Assembly (NCBI GenBank): GCA_964443225.1 | Contig: CAYUCC010000023.1 | Span: 1-64,000 of the forward strand | Direction: 5' to 3' | Length of the DNA stretch: 64,000 nt | Source: SSC4 sp964443225 | Lineage (GTDB): Bacteria; Chloroflexota; Anaerolineae; SSC4; Amarolineaceae | Shown: positions 1-8,815 of the stretch, piece by piece | How positions within the stretch are numbered: the first letter of the stretch is position 1 | Layout of the letters: each line of letters opens with the position of its first letter | Translations under genes and position numbers: made by a program | Notes under the pieces: generated by a model | The model's database searches: none | What the model saw: the letters and a program-made list of their open reading frames with translations, nothing else | What the model was told of the DNA's origin: nothing

Positions 1-49
1 AGGCAAGGCTCTGGCAGCCTAACCAAAGGCTGAATTCAGCCGACGTGTA

Positions 50-682
50 CTAGGGTACATCGACACCCAGCCTATCTAGCATCTCAGCCGCCGTCGAACG
101 AACCAAAGACGACGCGTCACGATAGCGTGTGGTTTCAAGCAGGTCCAGTACTGCAACCACCGGGGCGTCATCGGAGTCTCCGCCGCGTATAGGCAGGCCT
201 TCCGACGCATGTTCCCTAGACGCCTGGACGAGTTCAGTTAGGCCTTTCACAGCCTCATTCGTTACCACCGGGTGCGGATCCCATCGGACCATCTGACTCA
301 GTATGGCAACAGCTATGGGCCCGCCGATTGTGGACAGCGCCTCGGCGACCGCAGATCTGACCGGCCATTCCGATTCATTGTGGACAAGGTTTTCAAGTGC
401 ACTGACGACCTTGTGATCACCCCAATCACCGATTGTCAGTACAACCGCCTGCCGCACTTCCCATTCGGGATCCGTCAACGCTTCCAGCGATGGGGCCAAG
501 TTCAAACCCGGTAGAGGTGAAAATGCCGGCCGCGCAGCGTCGCCCCGCCTACGAGCCTCGCCGAGCAAGTCGACTTTCAAGGAGTGCAGCTTCGCCGCTA
601 TCTCTAATCGGTTCTCGCTACTCCCGCTGCGCAGCAGGTCCAGCAGTGACTGCACTTGCTCGCGCCCAATTTCGGAATTCAT
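50..682 (-). CDS. HEAT-repeat protein
   Basis: Encodes about 210 residues whose central part (roughly 60-150) is a run of paired helices with HEAT-like spacing, for example DPEWEVRQAVV and EWPVRSAVAEAL. HEAT arrays are protein-binding scaffolds, so a role in protein interaction is likely, but the partner is unknown. There is no signal peptide or membrane segment, so it is probably cytosolic. I chose ATG at 682 because GAGG lies 9 bases upstream; a GTG 33 bases further up is in frame but less well supported. It follows the response regulator on the same strand after 108 bp and may belong to the same transcription unit. Function is not identifiable beyond the fold. Confidence 0.75.
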   Translation of the reverse strand: MNSEIGREQVQSLLDLLRSGSSENRLEIAAKLHSLKVDLLGEARRRGDAARPAFSPLPGLNLAPSLEALTDPEWEVRQAVVLTIGDWGDHKVVSALENLVHNESEWPVRSAVAEALSTIGGPIAVAILSQMVRWDPHPVVTNEAVKGLTELVQASREHASEGLPIRGGDSDDAPVVAVLDLLETTRYRDASSLVRSTAAEMLDRLGVDVP

Positions 683-790
683 TCGTGTGAACCTCGTTTG
701 TGACCTCTGAACCACACTTCACATGTCACCATCAATGACAGGCATTTCCACCAGAGCTGTCATGGTCAGCCAACACGAACAGCCGATCAG

Positions 791-1597
791 TCATAATTCG
801 CTAGCCGACCACGCACTCGCCAAATCCTCCACCTTCACATACCCCTGCCGCACACCAATCAGCACCGCCATGACCCGCGGGGCGACATCTTTCGGATCGG
901 CGAGAACCTCGCTCACACCCAGTTTCTGGTAGATATTGTGCACATAGCCTTTCACCGACGAATCGCCCAGGCTGAGTGCACGCGCAATTGCCGCATTGCT
1001 CTTTCCCCTGGCCAGGTGCTTCAGCACATCGGCTTCGGTTTTCGTTAGCTGCTGGCCAATGGGTGTTGGGGAGTTGTGATAGGAACCCTGCAAACCAGTC
1101 AATATCCGGTCGACAACGTCTGGCTTGACATCCTTGCGCACGATCTTTAGCAGACGGTCCACGACCTCTGGCACGAAATAGGGCAAACCGCGCTGGACGG
1201 TGCGAATTGCCTCGAGCAGCATGTAGGAAGGATAATCATCCTTGGATACATACCCGTCGACACCGCCTTCCAGAACGGCCTCCACCACCAAATCAGTCTC
1301 GACGTAGTGGCTGTAGAGTAGGACACGCGTCGTTGCCACTCTGTCCTTGATGAGGCGGCTGGCCCGTATGCCGGCGTTACGATCATGAGACCACGAGATG
1401 TCCATGACAACCACGGCCGGTTTGTAGCTGTAAATCAGGTTCAAAGTTGGTTCAATCTCGCGTGGCATCTTGTAGGCGACGTCTCGCCGGGCCACTTCAG
1501 GTGGCACGACGTCAAAGCCCTGCGTGTGCGCCAGGTGATCGATGATTGCCCAGCGTGTGTCAGGATTATCATCGGCCACGAACACCCCGATGGTCAT
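791..1597 (-). CDS. LuxR/NarL-family response regulator
   Basis: A 268-residue DNA-binding response regulator. The N-terminal receiver domain has the acidic pair at D9-D10, the phosphoacceptor D66 in VVVMDIS, and the conserved Lys in YVSKDD near 118. The C-terminal LuxR helix-turn-helix runs from about 185 to 230 (LTKTEADVLKHLARGKSN). It is the likely partner of the histidine kinase just upstream, because its ATG overlaps the kinase stop by 4 bp (ATGA), implying translational coupling. The receiver is longer than usual, with an insert between the acidic pair and D66 (about residues 30-55). The target genes cannot be read from the sequence. Confidence 0.93.
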   Translation of the reverse strand: MTIGVFVADDNPDTRWAIIDHLAHTQGFDVVPPEVARRDVAYKMPREIEPTLNLIYSYKPAVVVMDISWSHDRNAGIRASRLIKDRVATTRVLLYSHYVETDLVVEAVLEGGVDGYVSKDDYPSYMLLEAIRTVQRGLPYFVPEVVDRLLKIVRKDVKPDVVDRILTGLQGSYHNSPTPIGQQLTKTEADVLKHLARGKSNAAIARALSLGDSSVKGYVHNIYQKLGVSEVLADPKDVAPRVMAVLIGVRQGYVKVEDLASAWSASEL

Positions 1598-3408
1598 GCC
1601 AGCACCGTCCTTTCTTCAACGTACTGGTGCGTTGTGTCTGCGATTGAACGGCCCTCAATGGCTCCCAATGGCGAGGGCACCAACAACCACACCCGCCAGC
1701 CGCCTTGATCAGGAACCAACCCAATCTCTAAGTCTCCACCAATCGTGTAGGCCAGTTGCTCCATAATAGTCAATCCGTAACGCTTCGTGCGGCGCCGCTC
1801 TTCACGTGGCAGTGGCGCTGCACCCTTGCCGTTATCGATGATCTCGAGCACCAAGCTGACAGTGTCTGTATTCAGGTTTACGTCAATCTGGGTCGCAGTG
1901 CTGTGCTGTTTCGCATTATGGATGGCCTCGCGCGCAATACGATAGACACCCTCGGCAATACCAGGGCGCAGGTTGGCCAGCGAACCACGAAGCGCACAGC
2001 GGACCTGACACTGGTCGGTGCTAAACACGTCACACAATGAAGTCAAATCCTTCTGCAGATCACGCCCAATCCGCGGTTCCAAATCGGCCAGCAACTTTCT
2101 GACTTCCCCATGCGCCTCGATCATCATGTTTTCGATTTCCTGCAACCGTTCGCTCAGGTCACTCGACATGCCCTCATGGAGGATTGTGCGGGCCGTCGCG
2201 GCCAAATGTTTGACAGCCGTCAACTTGCCGCCCACATCGTCATGCAAGTCACGATGGAGACGTTCGCGCTGGTCACGCGTGGCCTGCTCGATCCCGGCAC
2301 GCATCAGCCGGTCGTTTTCGATCGCAAGGGCGACGTGATTGGCAAAAATCTCCAACACCGCCTTTTCGACCTGATCGAAGGCATGCGGCATGTGCCAGTT
2401 GACACACAACACCCCGACTCGTTTCACTCCGACATCCAGACGCAAAATGGCCGACGACGCGACCGACTCGCGCACCGGGAAACGCTCGCGCGCCGCTTGC
2501 CCGTCGCGCGGTGGTACGCGACCCAGTGAAAGCAATTGTGGGTCCTCCGGTGCATTCTGGAAGTAACGCGATCCCCACTCGTGAAACACCTTGTCAACCA
2601 CATCCCCCTTGTGAATCTGCGTGTTCATGTCGTCAGGATGTTTGAAATCGCCGAGCTGGATCGGCGGTGTGATGAAATCCTGGTGGTCGAGATTCCACCG
2701 GTACAAGGTCAACAGGTCCGCCCGCAATTCTTCAAATGCAATACGCGCAATCTGCTCCAGGATCTGCTCCAATGTCTGCTGGGACACCACTGCCTGGCTA
2801 ACGGCCAGGATGCGTCGCAGTCGATAGGATGACAGCGTGGCTTGCACCAGGCCGGCGAGCGCGGCGGTCTCGATAGATACCACTGCCTCGTTGGCCAGTA
2901 CAGTAAGTATCTCCTTGGCCCGCGCATCAAAAAAACCGGGTCGGCCGGCCGGCCCTTCGATACTGATCACGCCGATGGTCTTGCGTTGGGTGTTGCCGCG
3001 AGCCAAAATTGGCACCGCCAATAAAGACCAGTTGGCGGTCCGCCGCACCTGCGAGCGTACAAACCAAGGATCGCGCCCGGCAATCGGCGCGTAATGTAGC
3101 TTGCCAGTCTTTGCCACGTGACCGGCAATGCCCTCGCCAACCCCAAACCGCAGCCTCACCTTTTGGTCCGCCGGTGGTGGCCAGGGTCCGTCGGGATCAA
3201 GCTTCTCCAAAATGACGAGCTCGTCATGATCAGGATCGACCAACACAACCGATCCGCGCGCGCCGCCGGTTGCCTGGAGGGCAGTGGCCAGTACATGTTG
3301 AAGTGTTGAATGCAGGTCAGCACGATCGAGCGGAGATTCGGTGAATCCCGTCGATGGAGAGGAAGCTCCCAGGTCGTTGGGCTCGTGGGCCGATGGTTGC
3401 ACCAACAT
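1594..3408 (-). CDS. GAF-domain sensor histidine kinase (NarX type)
   Basis: A 604-residue soluble sensor kinase with two GAF-like regions (about 35-180 and 210-370), a HisKA_3 dimerisation segment with phospho-acceptor H389 in RDLHDDVGGKL, and a C-terminal HATPase domain (about 470-580) with the N-box near REAIHNAKQH and the G-box IIDNGKGA. No membrane segments are visible, so the signal is probably an intracellular small molecule or redox ligand bound by a GAF domain. The ATG at 3408 has AGGAG 8 bases upstream. It is coupled to the LuxR regulator that follows. The ligand is unknown. Confidence 0.93.
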   Translation of the reverse strand: MLVQPSAHEPNDLGASSPSTGFTESPLDRADLHSTLQHVLATALQATGGARGSVVLVDPDHDELVILEKLDPDGPWPPPADQKVRLRFGVGEGIAGHVAKTGKLHYAPIAGRDPWFVRSQVRRTANWSLLAVPILARGNTQRKTIGVISIEGPAGRPGFFDARAKEILTVLANEAVVSIETAALAGLVQATLSSYRLRRILAVSQAVVSQQTLEQILEQIARIAFEELRADLLTLYRWNLDHQDFITPPIQLGDFKHPDDMNTQIHKGDVVDKVFHEWGSRYFQNAPEDPQLLSLGRVPPRDGQAARERFPVRESVASSAILRLDVGVKRVGVLCVNWHMPHAFDQVEKAVLEIFANHVALAIENDRLMRAGIEQATRDQRERLHRDLHDDVGGKLTAVKHLAATARTILHEGMSSDLSERLQEIENMMIEAHGEVRKLLADLEPRIGRDLQKDLTSLCDVFSTDQCQVRCALRGSLANLRPGIAEGVYRIAREAIHNAKQHSTATQIDVNLNTDTVSLVLEIIDNGKGAAPLPREERRRTKRYGLTIMEQLAYTIGGDLEIGLVPDQGGWRVWLLVPSPLGAIEGRSIADTTHQYVEERTVLA

Positions 3409-3923
3409 GGGTCAAGCTCCTGGACACATCAGTGGGGCGGATATGGCTGTAATTAGCATAACATCCCTCTCGCCAAAATGCAAGATCAATTGCGACTCGG
3501 TGACCCAAAGGCCGAATTGACAAATCCGTCACATAGGCAAACACAATAGCTGTGCGCTGACCCCATGGTAGCATGATTGGCGTACAAAATGCGACAACGC
3601 CGGGTGTACATTGGGCCAACCCCCGATCATCACATCACAAACCACGGTGAACGGATGGTCAACCATGGTTAGGGATGCTGCAACCGCAAGCGCAGAAAAC
3701 GGCCATCCCTGATGCTCAATTCTCTGTCCGCCGGTGCATGGCCCCTACTGGCATTTTCACGGTAAACTCGGCGTGTCACCCTCACCAACGATTGTATACG
3801 ATCACTTCCGTTTGTTACTATCAGGGCAAGCACGCGTGTACCGCATAGACCCGGTGCGGTTGGGATCCCAAAAGCTCTGGTAGGCTCATGAACATCATTG
3901 CAGTGGTTCAAGGAGGAACCATC
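3409..3923. other. Intergenic region between divergent genes
   Basis: This 515-bp stretch separates the histidine kinase (leftward) from a small secreted peptide gene (rightward) and should hold both promoters. I could not assign a convincing -35/-10 pair to either gene. A TTGACA hexamer near 3517 on the plus strand lacks a good -10. Open frames here are short and without recognisable content. Confidence 0.4.
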
Positions 3924-4079
3924 ATGAGGCACTACCTGATTGCCCTGCTCGTTGTGCTGTTCGTGTCTATCGCCATTAGCTATGCGGCTGCTTCGCCGGT
4001 CAACACCGTCACCAGTTCGCCCGCGCCCGCCGTGGCATGGCATCCGGCGGAAGCCTGCCAGTTGGATCACTGCGGCTAG
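3924..4079 (+). CDS. Small exported peptide, 51 residues
   Basis: The predicted peptide starts MRHYLIALLVVLFV and consists of a short basic N-region, a hydrophobic core to about residue 22 and an AAA-S type cleavage region. A mature tail of under 30 residues ends in two cysteines (EACQLDHCG). A strong AGGAGG lies 8 bases before ATG 3924, which is why I prefer it over the in-frame ATG at 3888. The gene is monocistronic and converges on the TPR gene. The tail could form a disulfide. I know of no family for it; it could also be the remnant of a longer exported protein, since another frame stays open downstream. Function unknown. Confidence 0.5.
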   Translation: MRHYLIALLVVLFVSIAISYAAASPVNTVTSSPAPAVAWHPAEACQLDHCG

Positions 4080-4156
4080 GCATAGCCTTGCTCGGCAGTC
4101 GACCATTTGGTGGCGCTGGCCACTGCTGGTTCGCTGAGTTCCTTCCAGGTCTGGCA

Positions 4157-4191
4157 CCATCGGGTGGTTGCTCCTGCCAATCACCCGATGG
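4157..4191. terminator. Hairpin between convergent genes
   Basis: CCATCGGGTG and CACCCGATGG form a perfect 10-bp stem around a 15-base loop, located between the small-peptide stop and the TPR gene stop. It lacks a clear T tract on either strand, so it is only a candidate bidirectional terminator. Confidence 0.35.
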
Positions 4192-4204
4192 CTCGAAAGA
4201 TTGG

Positions 4205-5407
4205 TTACCCGTTGGCCGTTAGCACGGCCAGATGTGCCGTCACCATCTGCCATAGATGTGGATATCCCGCATCCAGCGACAACTGTGTCAGCTCGTCCAG
4301 CGCTTGGCGCAGCACCGTCACCGCCTCTTCTACCCGACCCTGCGCTTCCAGACTCTTGGCCAGATTGTCCATCGAATCGACCTTGCCGGCCAGGTTACCA
4401 CTTTCGGCGTGGTGCCGCACGGCCAGCCGGTACGCCGACTCGGCGTCCACCCACCGGCCTTGCAGCCCGTGCGCATAACCAATGTTATTGTATACCATCG
4501 CCAGGCGCCGGACGTCGGCAGCCCGACGGAAAACAGGTTCTGCCTGAGCATACTGCAGCAGTGCCGCTGCCGGCTGCCCAGTCATTGCCAAAATCACGCC
4601 CAGGTTCATCGCGGCCAGCGCACGATGCACTGGATCACCAATCCGATCGAACAGCTCGACACTGCGGTGGTACCAAATGACTCCTTCCTGGTACTGCTTC
4701 AGCTGTACGTGAGCCACACCCAGGTTGACGCAGGTCCAGGCCAGCAGCCGCCAATCCTCGCTCGTCTGGAGCAGGCAGAGCGCCTGCATACAATACATGC
4801 GTGCACGGTGCCATTGGCGACGTGTCAGAGCGAGGCCAACGAGGGTCAACAGGCGGTAAGCGTGTTCTGGGTCGCCGACCGGCAGAAGTTGCCGCGCCTG
4901 GTCCAACAGTTGCTCAGCCTCCGCCAGTTGATTCTGGCGCTGGGCCGTCTGCGCTAACCTGTCTAGTGCGCGCGCTTGATCGCGCAATGCACCGAGCCCG
5001 GCATAACGTGCAGCGCTGGTTTCCAGGTAGGCGCGTGCCTCTGTGTGTTGGGCCAATAGATGGTGAAGAACACCGAGGTGCCAGCACAGCTCGGCCTCGC
5101 TCGCAACGTCCTGCTGCTTGCGGCTCGCCGCCAGCGTCGATTCCAGTAGCGCACGAAGTTCCTCGCGCCATCCGTCCCGCTCCATCCTGGGGGCCAGGGC
5201 GAGCACCAGCTGACACGTCGCTGGCCAGAGGCGCTCGACCTGCAGTGCATAACAAAGAACGTGCAGGGCCTGGTTTACGTCAGACCATGGCAGCAGTCCA
5301 TCGGTGGACGCGATCATCATGAGACTCCTGTCGATGCTGCGACTCACGAAGCCAAGAAATTTCGACCGCAGGTCGTCGACTCCGTCATCAGGGTCTAGTG
5401 GTGCCAT
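4205..5407 (-). CDS. TPR-repeat protein paired with the NB-ARC ATPase
   Basis: About 400 residues made almost wholly of tetratricopeptide repeats (from about residue 90 to 380; for example the repeats at AAMNLGVILAMTGQPAAALLQYAQA and MVYNNIGYAHGLQGR, each followed by the matching second helix). TPR superhelices bind proteins and, in STAND proteins, usually form the C-terminal sensor. Here the repeats are on a separate gene whose ATG overlaps the end of the NB-ARC gene by 13 bp, so the pair probably works as a two-part STAND protein or is a frame-split version of one fused gene. No export signal is seen. Specific ligand unknown. Confidence 0.8.
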   Translation of the reverse strand: MAPLDPDDGVDDLRSKFLGFVSRSIDRSLMMIASTDGLLPWSDVNQALHVLCYALQVERLWPATCQLVLALAPRMERDGWREELRALLESTLAASRKQQDVASEAELCWHLGVLHHLLAQHTEARAYLETSAARYAGLGALRDQARALDRLAQTAQRQNQLAEAEQLLDQARQLLPVGDPEHAYRLLTLVGLALTRRQWHRARMYCMQALCLLQTSEDWRLLAWTCVNLGVAHVQLKQYQEGVIWYHRSVELFDRIGDPVHRALAAMNLGVILAMTGQPAAALLQYAQAEPVFRRAADVRRLAMVYNNIGYAHGLQGRWVDAESAYRLAVRHHAESGNLAGKVDSMDNLAKSLEAQGRVEEAVTVLRQALDELTQLSLDAGYPHLWQMVTAHLAVLTANG

Positions 5408-6813
5408 TCCAGGACCTGTCGCTCCAGGAAACGCCGCGTCAATTGATGAATCGAATACTGTCGATTGTGTAGATCGCCGTGGCAGTTCACCAGGTTGAAG
5501 GCGACCAGGGATGCCAGTGCATCGGCCGTGATCCCTGGATCTAGCCCGGTGATGGCCACGATATCTTCTCTTGTACCGCCGTGCGGTGAAATCACGAGCA
5601 TGGACAACAACACTTCCTGCGCGGCCCTGTCTATGTTTCCCCAGCTGGAACGAAAGATGTACGTGTACAACTGCTCAGCACTGCGCCCGCGGGCGGCAGC
5701 CAGGTTGGTGAGAACCTCATCGAGTGACAGAGCGCACGTCATTCCGATCGTCAAGTGTAGAGCGAGGGGGCTTCCACCCACAGTCTGGTAGATCAGGCGC
5801 AGCTCGTCGTCACTGGCCTCGGCGATCGCCGACAGACACTGCAAGCTGGCCTCGCGCCGCAGCAGGGTGAACGCATCGGCCATCGCCAGTTCCGGAACCA
5901 CAAAGTGACGCAAACCGGGTTCGAAGAACAGGCTCTGTCGCGAGGTGAGGACGAACTTGCTCGGTCCTGCAAGACGCCGCAACAACGGCAGCAGGTGTTC
6001 GATGTCCTGAAGCGTCTCGAGGTTGTCGATTACGACCAGGTGCGGTTGTTGCAGGCGGGTCTGCAGGGCCATCAACGCCTGCTCTGGCAGAAGGCCATGT
6101 GCCAGTTGCTCATCCGGCATGAGCTGGGCGAGCAGTGTCTCCACCAGGGCGTCTGTAGTCAGCGCCGGTTTGGCAACTGGGCGGATTCCTCCCATGAACC
6201 AGACCTGGCGGGCTGTCACCCAACCAAAGTCATCGAAAGTGGTAGCGGTGACCATCTGGCGCACGAGTGCGTCAGCCAGGGCCGATTTGCCAATGCCACC
6301 GATGCCTTCCAGCGAAATCAGATAGGGCGGTCCTGGGGTGATGAGGATCTGAGACAGGTGCTCGATATGTCGATCGATTCCGACCAGTTCGCCGTGGTTG
6401 GGCGGTTCCAGGCGATTGTCCACTTTGACCTGGCGGGTAGCACGTGTCTGCTTTTCGAGCCGCAGTACCACTTCAGCCAGGCGGTCCAGGGCTTCCTTTT
6501 GCAGCGCGTACACCGTGCTTTCGGCCACGTTGAGCTGGTTGGCCATGGCGTGCGCTAATTGGTGATCCAGAAAACGCAAGCGAAGTAACGCCGCCGAATC
6601 TGGAAAACGCAGCGCCAGGCTGGTCAGTCCCTCGTGGACAACTTCGTTGGTCGCCTGGCGACTGCTGCCCACCTGGGAACGGCGCTGGCAGAAAAGAAGG
6701 AGATAGTCGATCGGGCTGGTACCGGCGTCGTCTCTGTGCCACAGCTTCAGCGCCGTGTGGAGATCATCACTCAGTTTCGACAAAGCAACTGGCGCAGGGT
6801 CGGGTGTCAACAT
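5395..6813 (-). CDS. NB-ARC (STAND) ATPase with N-terminal helix-turn-helix
   Basis: A 472-residue STAND NTPase. A helical N-terminal part (1-130) includes a sigma-region-4-like helix-turn-helix (NQLNVAESTVYALQKEAL). The NB-ARC core follows with Walker A GIGGIGKSALA (K176), Walker B LVVIDNLE, a TSR sensor and GGSPLALHL, then a winged-helix-like end. STAND proteins are ligand-triggered switches in transcription control, defence or cell death. The usual C-terminal repeat sensor is absent and is encoded by the overlapping TPR gene downstream. ATG 6813 is preferred because GAGG sits 6 bases upstream; an ATG 141 bases earlier would add an unlikely hydrophobic leader. Whether it regulates transcription or acts in defence is open. 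Confidence 0.85.
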   Translation of the reverse strand: MLTPDPAPVALSKLSDDLHTALKLWHRDDAGTSPIDYLLLFCQRRSQVGSSRQATNEVVHEGLTSLALRFPDSAALLRLRFLDHQLAHAMANQLNVAESTVYALQKEALDRLAEVVLRLEKQTRATRQVKVDNRLEPPNHGELVGIDRHIEHLSQILITPGPPYLISLEGIGGIGKSALADALVRQMVTATTFDDFGWVTARQVWFMGGIRPVAKPALTTDALVETLLAQLMPDEQLAHGLLPEQALMALQTRLQQPHLVVIDNLETLQDIEHLLPLLRRLAGPSKFVLTSRQSLFFEPGLRHFVVPELAMADAFTLLRREASLQCLSAIAEASDDELRLIYQTVGGSPLALHLTIGMTCALSLDEVLTNLAAARGRSAEQLYTYIFRSSWGNIDRAAQEVLLSMLVISPHGGTREDIVAITGLDPGITADALASLVAFNLVNCHGDLHNRQYSIHQLTRRFLERQVLEWHH

Positions 6814-6877
6814 CGGTGGCCTCGCTTGCAAGAAAGCGATAAGGAAACTCGGAAGTCCGCACGCACAATGTAAACAA

Positions 6878-6906
6878 AGATTAACATCAAAACGTGCCCG
6901 TGTCAA
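6878..6906 (-). promoter_or_regulatory. Candidate sigma70-type promoter of the NB-ARC gene
   Basis: On the minus strand a perfect TTGACA (6906-6901) is followed after 17 bases by TAATCT (6883-6878), a weak -10. It lies 65 bp upstream of the NB-ARC start codon. Only the -35 is strong. Confidence 0.4.
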
Positions 6907-7091
6907 TAGGCACCGGAGAAATACAAGAGCAGTCCAAGAGTCCCAGCGGAGCATTTTCGAAAACCAGTGCTGGAGTGTAGGTTTTTCGAGGAATGTCGGA
7001 GGTTGTGAGGAGATCAGGCACGCCTCTGGTCTGTTACACTGGTCCTATGAACAGGTTGGCGAAGCGGTTCGAGAATCAGAGGTAGCTGGCC

Positions 7092-7550
7092 ATGGTATCG
7101 CGTGACCGTTTGGTGCTCGTGTTGTGGGCACCTAAATTCGAAGAAGTGGCGGCGTCGGTCTTCGTCACGACGCTGCGTGCAGCTGGCATCCAGGTCAAGT
7201 TGGTTAGCCTCTCCAACGAGCTGGTCGGCGGCTCGCATGGACTTGGCCTGGTGCCCGATTGGTCTCTGGAGGAAGCGTTGCCTCGGGCCGGGATGGCCGA
7301 GTGCGTTGTCATTCCGTGTCGCTCGGAATTCGTGCGCCGGCTGGCGCAGGATCCCCGGGTGCGCGAGCTGCTCTGGCTGGTCCGGGCCCACCATGGGCAG
7401 GTCGTGGTCAGTGCCGGCTCAGGCCCAGTTCTCGTCAATCTGGACTTGGTGCCACCGCGCAACGGCAGCCTAGTGACATTCTCGTTTGATGGGGATGTGG
7501 CGACGTTTGCCAATGAACTGGCATGCGCGTTGTTGCCTGCTGCCTGCTGA
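7092..7550 (+). CDS. DJ-1/PfpI-like protein without the usual cysteine
   Basis: 152 residues with the pattern of the DJ-1/PfpI (class I glutaminase-like) fold: an N-terminal strand RLVLVLWAPKFEE, then VKLVSLSN, a strand-loop VVIPCRSEFVRRLAQDPRVRELL, and the region that normally carries the nucleophile elbow, here VVVSAGSGPVLVN. Family members usually read A-x-C-x-G-P at the elbow; here Ala or Ser replaces Cys, so protease, deglycase or chaperone chemistry of the canonical type is unlikely. It may be a structural or binding homologue. ATG 7092 has AGAGG upstream. It is followed 62 bp later by the Thr-Pro-rich exported protein. The family assignment comes from motif pattern only. Confidence 0.6.
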   Translation: MVSRDRLVLVLWAPKFEEVAASVFVTTLRAAGIQVKLVSLSNELVGGSHGLGLVPDWSLEEALPRAGMAECVVIPCRSEFVRRLAQDPRVRELLWLVRAHHGQVVVSAGSGPVLVNLDLVPPRNGSLVTFSFDGDVATFANELACALLPAAC

Positions 7551-7612
7551 CGTCGCCGCGTCGGCGTCGGTTTATCGGCATCTTCTTTTCAACGCACAAG
7601 GAGCAAACTATC

Positions 7613-8815
7613 ATGCAATACACGCACATGCGTTGGTTCATAGCCGCCATCTTGGTGGTAATTACGGTCAGCCTAACTGCCGGTCTAGTCTGGGCAGATT
7701 CATGGCTGAACCCCCCCTCCGACCAATCTGTCGGTTTCAGCACTTCAGTCTTCACCCAATCCGCCATGCCGGCTTCAGCGTCGACTGATTCCTTGTACCG
7801 CGTCTATTTGCCGTATGTGCAAATCTATGGCTCACAACCACCCCCCACACCGACACCCACGCCGACAAACACACCGATAGCAACCATCATGCCTACCAAT
7901 ACACCGACACCCACTGCCACACCAACGCGGACACCGACGCCTACTCACGTACCACCTCCGACACCGACACCCACTGCCACACCAACGCGGACACCGACGC
8001 CTACTCACGTACCACCTCCGACATCGACGCCCACCCCTACGTCCACGCACACCCCGACTCGGACGCCCACCCCTACCTATACGCCTACGTGGACACCAAC
8101 CTCCACGCCAACGCCCACTCATACGCCTACGTGGACACCAACCTCCACGCCAACGCCCACTCATACGCCCACCTGGACACCAACCTTCACGCCAACGCCC
8201 ACTCATACGCCCACCTGGACACCAACCTTCACGCCAACGCCCACCTGGACTCCAACCTTCACGCCAACGCCCACCTGGACTCCAACCTTCACGCCAACGC
8301 CCACCTGGACTCCAACGCGTACTCCAACACCCACACCGTGGGCGCCACTTGCCGGCGTTTGGACCAATGATGCTGCCAACACTGGATTTCTGGTGACGAC
8401 CGATCGACAGTACGTGGATAATTTCACCATCTTGATTTCCGTAGCTGGCTGCGGCAGTTACCAAATCACGCATCTGCCATTGGAGCCAATTGCCAACCAT
8501 GCATTTTCGTTCACCGGCCCATTCTATGCGTCGGGCACATTCGTCAACACGACAACGCTGTACGGCATCACCGGTTTAAGCAACCACTACATTCCCGGTT
8601 GTGGCTACATCTCCGGTGGCCCGTGGTCCTTTACAGCATTCTGGCGTCAGGCAGATGCCGGCCTGCCGATCGGTGGTACCGGAACCAATGTATCGACGTG
8701 GCTGCCGGCCGGTTCGCACGATACCTTGTTGCCCGCAGCCCGGGTCCGTGTGCCGCTCGATAAGACCTGGCCACCGTTCGATGGCGGTGGATTGCATGAC
8801 TCGACGCTACCGTAA
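7613..8815 (+). CDS. Exported Thr-Pro-rich protein with C-terminal beta domain
   Basis: 400 residues. The N-terminus (MQYTHMRWFIAAILVV) is a signal peptide ending near VWA. A short spacer leads to YRVYLPYVQIYGS, then about 165 residues of Thr-Pro repeats (about 76-243), and a C-terminal domain (245-350) with conserved-looking Gly, Trp and three Cys, reading like a small beta sandwich. Such linkers hold a domain away from the cell surface. ATG 7613 is chosen because AAGGAG precedes it by 9 bases and it begins the signal peptide. It is next to another exported Thr-Pro protein, a subtilase. Ligand or substrate unknown. Confidence 0.75.
   Translation: MQYTHMRWFIAAILVVITVSLTAGLVWADSWLNPPSDQSVGFSTSVFTQSAMPASASTDSLYRVYLPYVQIYGSQPPPTPTPTPTNTPIATIMPTNTPTPTATPTRTPTPTHVPPPTPTPTATPTRTPTPTHVPPPTSTPTPTSTHTPTRTPTPTYTPTWTPTSTPTPTHTPTWTPTSTPTPTHTPTWTPTFTPTPTHTPTWTPTFTPTPTWTPTFTPTPTWTPTFTPTPTWTPTRTPTPTPWAPLAGVWTNDAANTGFLVTTDRQYVDNFTILISVAGCGSYQITHLPLEPIANHAFSFTGPFYASGTFVNTTTLYGITGLSNHYIPGCGYISGGPWSFTAFWRQADAGLPIGGTGTNVSTWLPAGSHDTLLPAARVRVPLDKTWPPFDGGGLHDSTLP
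7903..8324 (+). repeat. Nested coding tandem repeats (60, 42 and 30 bp periods)
   Basis: Inside the Thr-Pro linker there are two near-identical 60-bp copies (7903-8022), then 42-bp units encoding TPTWTPTSTPTPTH (about 8082-8220), then 30-bp units encoding TPTWTPTFTP (about 8200-8310). Copies differ by only a few bases, which indicates recent amplification and probable length variation between strains. All periods are multiples of three, so length changes preserve the reading frame. Confidence 0.85.

Noticed and set aside
3317..3619. A 100-codon minus-strand frame upstream of the histidine kinase
   Set aside because: It overlaps the kinase start in another frame, has no domain and no ribosome binding site, and falls mostly in the promoter region.
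3669..4253. A 194-codon minus-strand frame opposite the small exported peptide
   Set aside because: Composition is that of a shadow frame, and the plus-strand peptide has a strong ribosome binding site and signal peptide.
7903..8324. CRISPR array
   Set aside because: The repeats are directly adjacent without unique spacers, are in frame, and encode a Thr-Pro linker; no cas genes are present.
7832..8500. Minus-strand frame rich in Gly, Arg and Trp antisense to the Thr-Pro linker
   Set aside because: Its composition is the complement of the coding repeats; it has no signal, domain or ribosome binding site.
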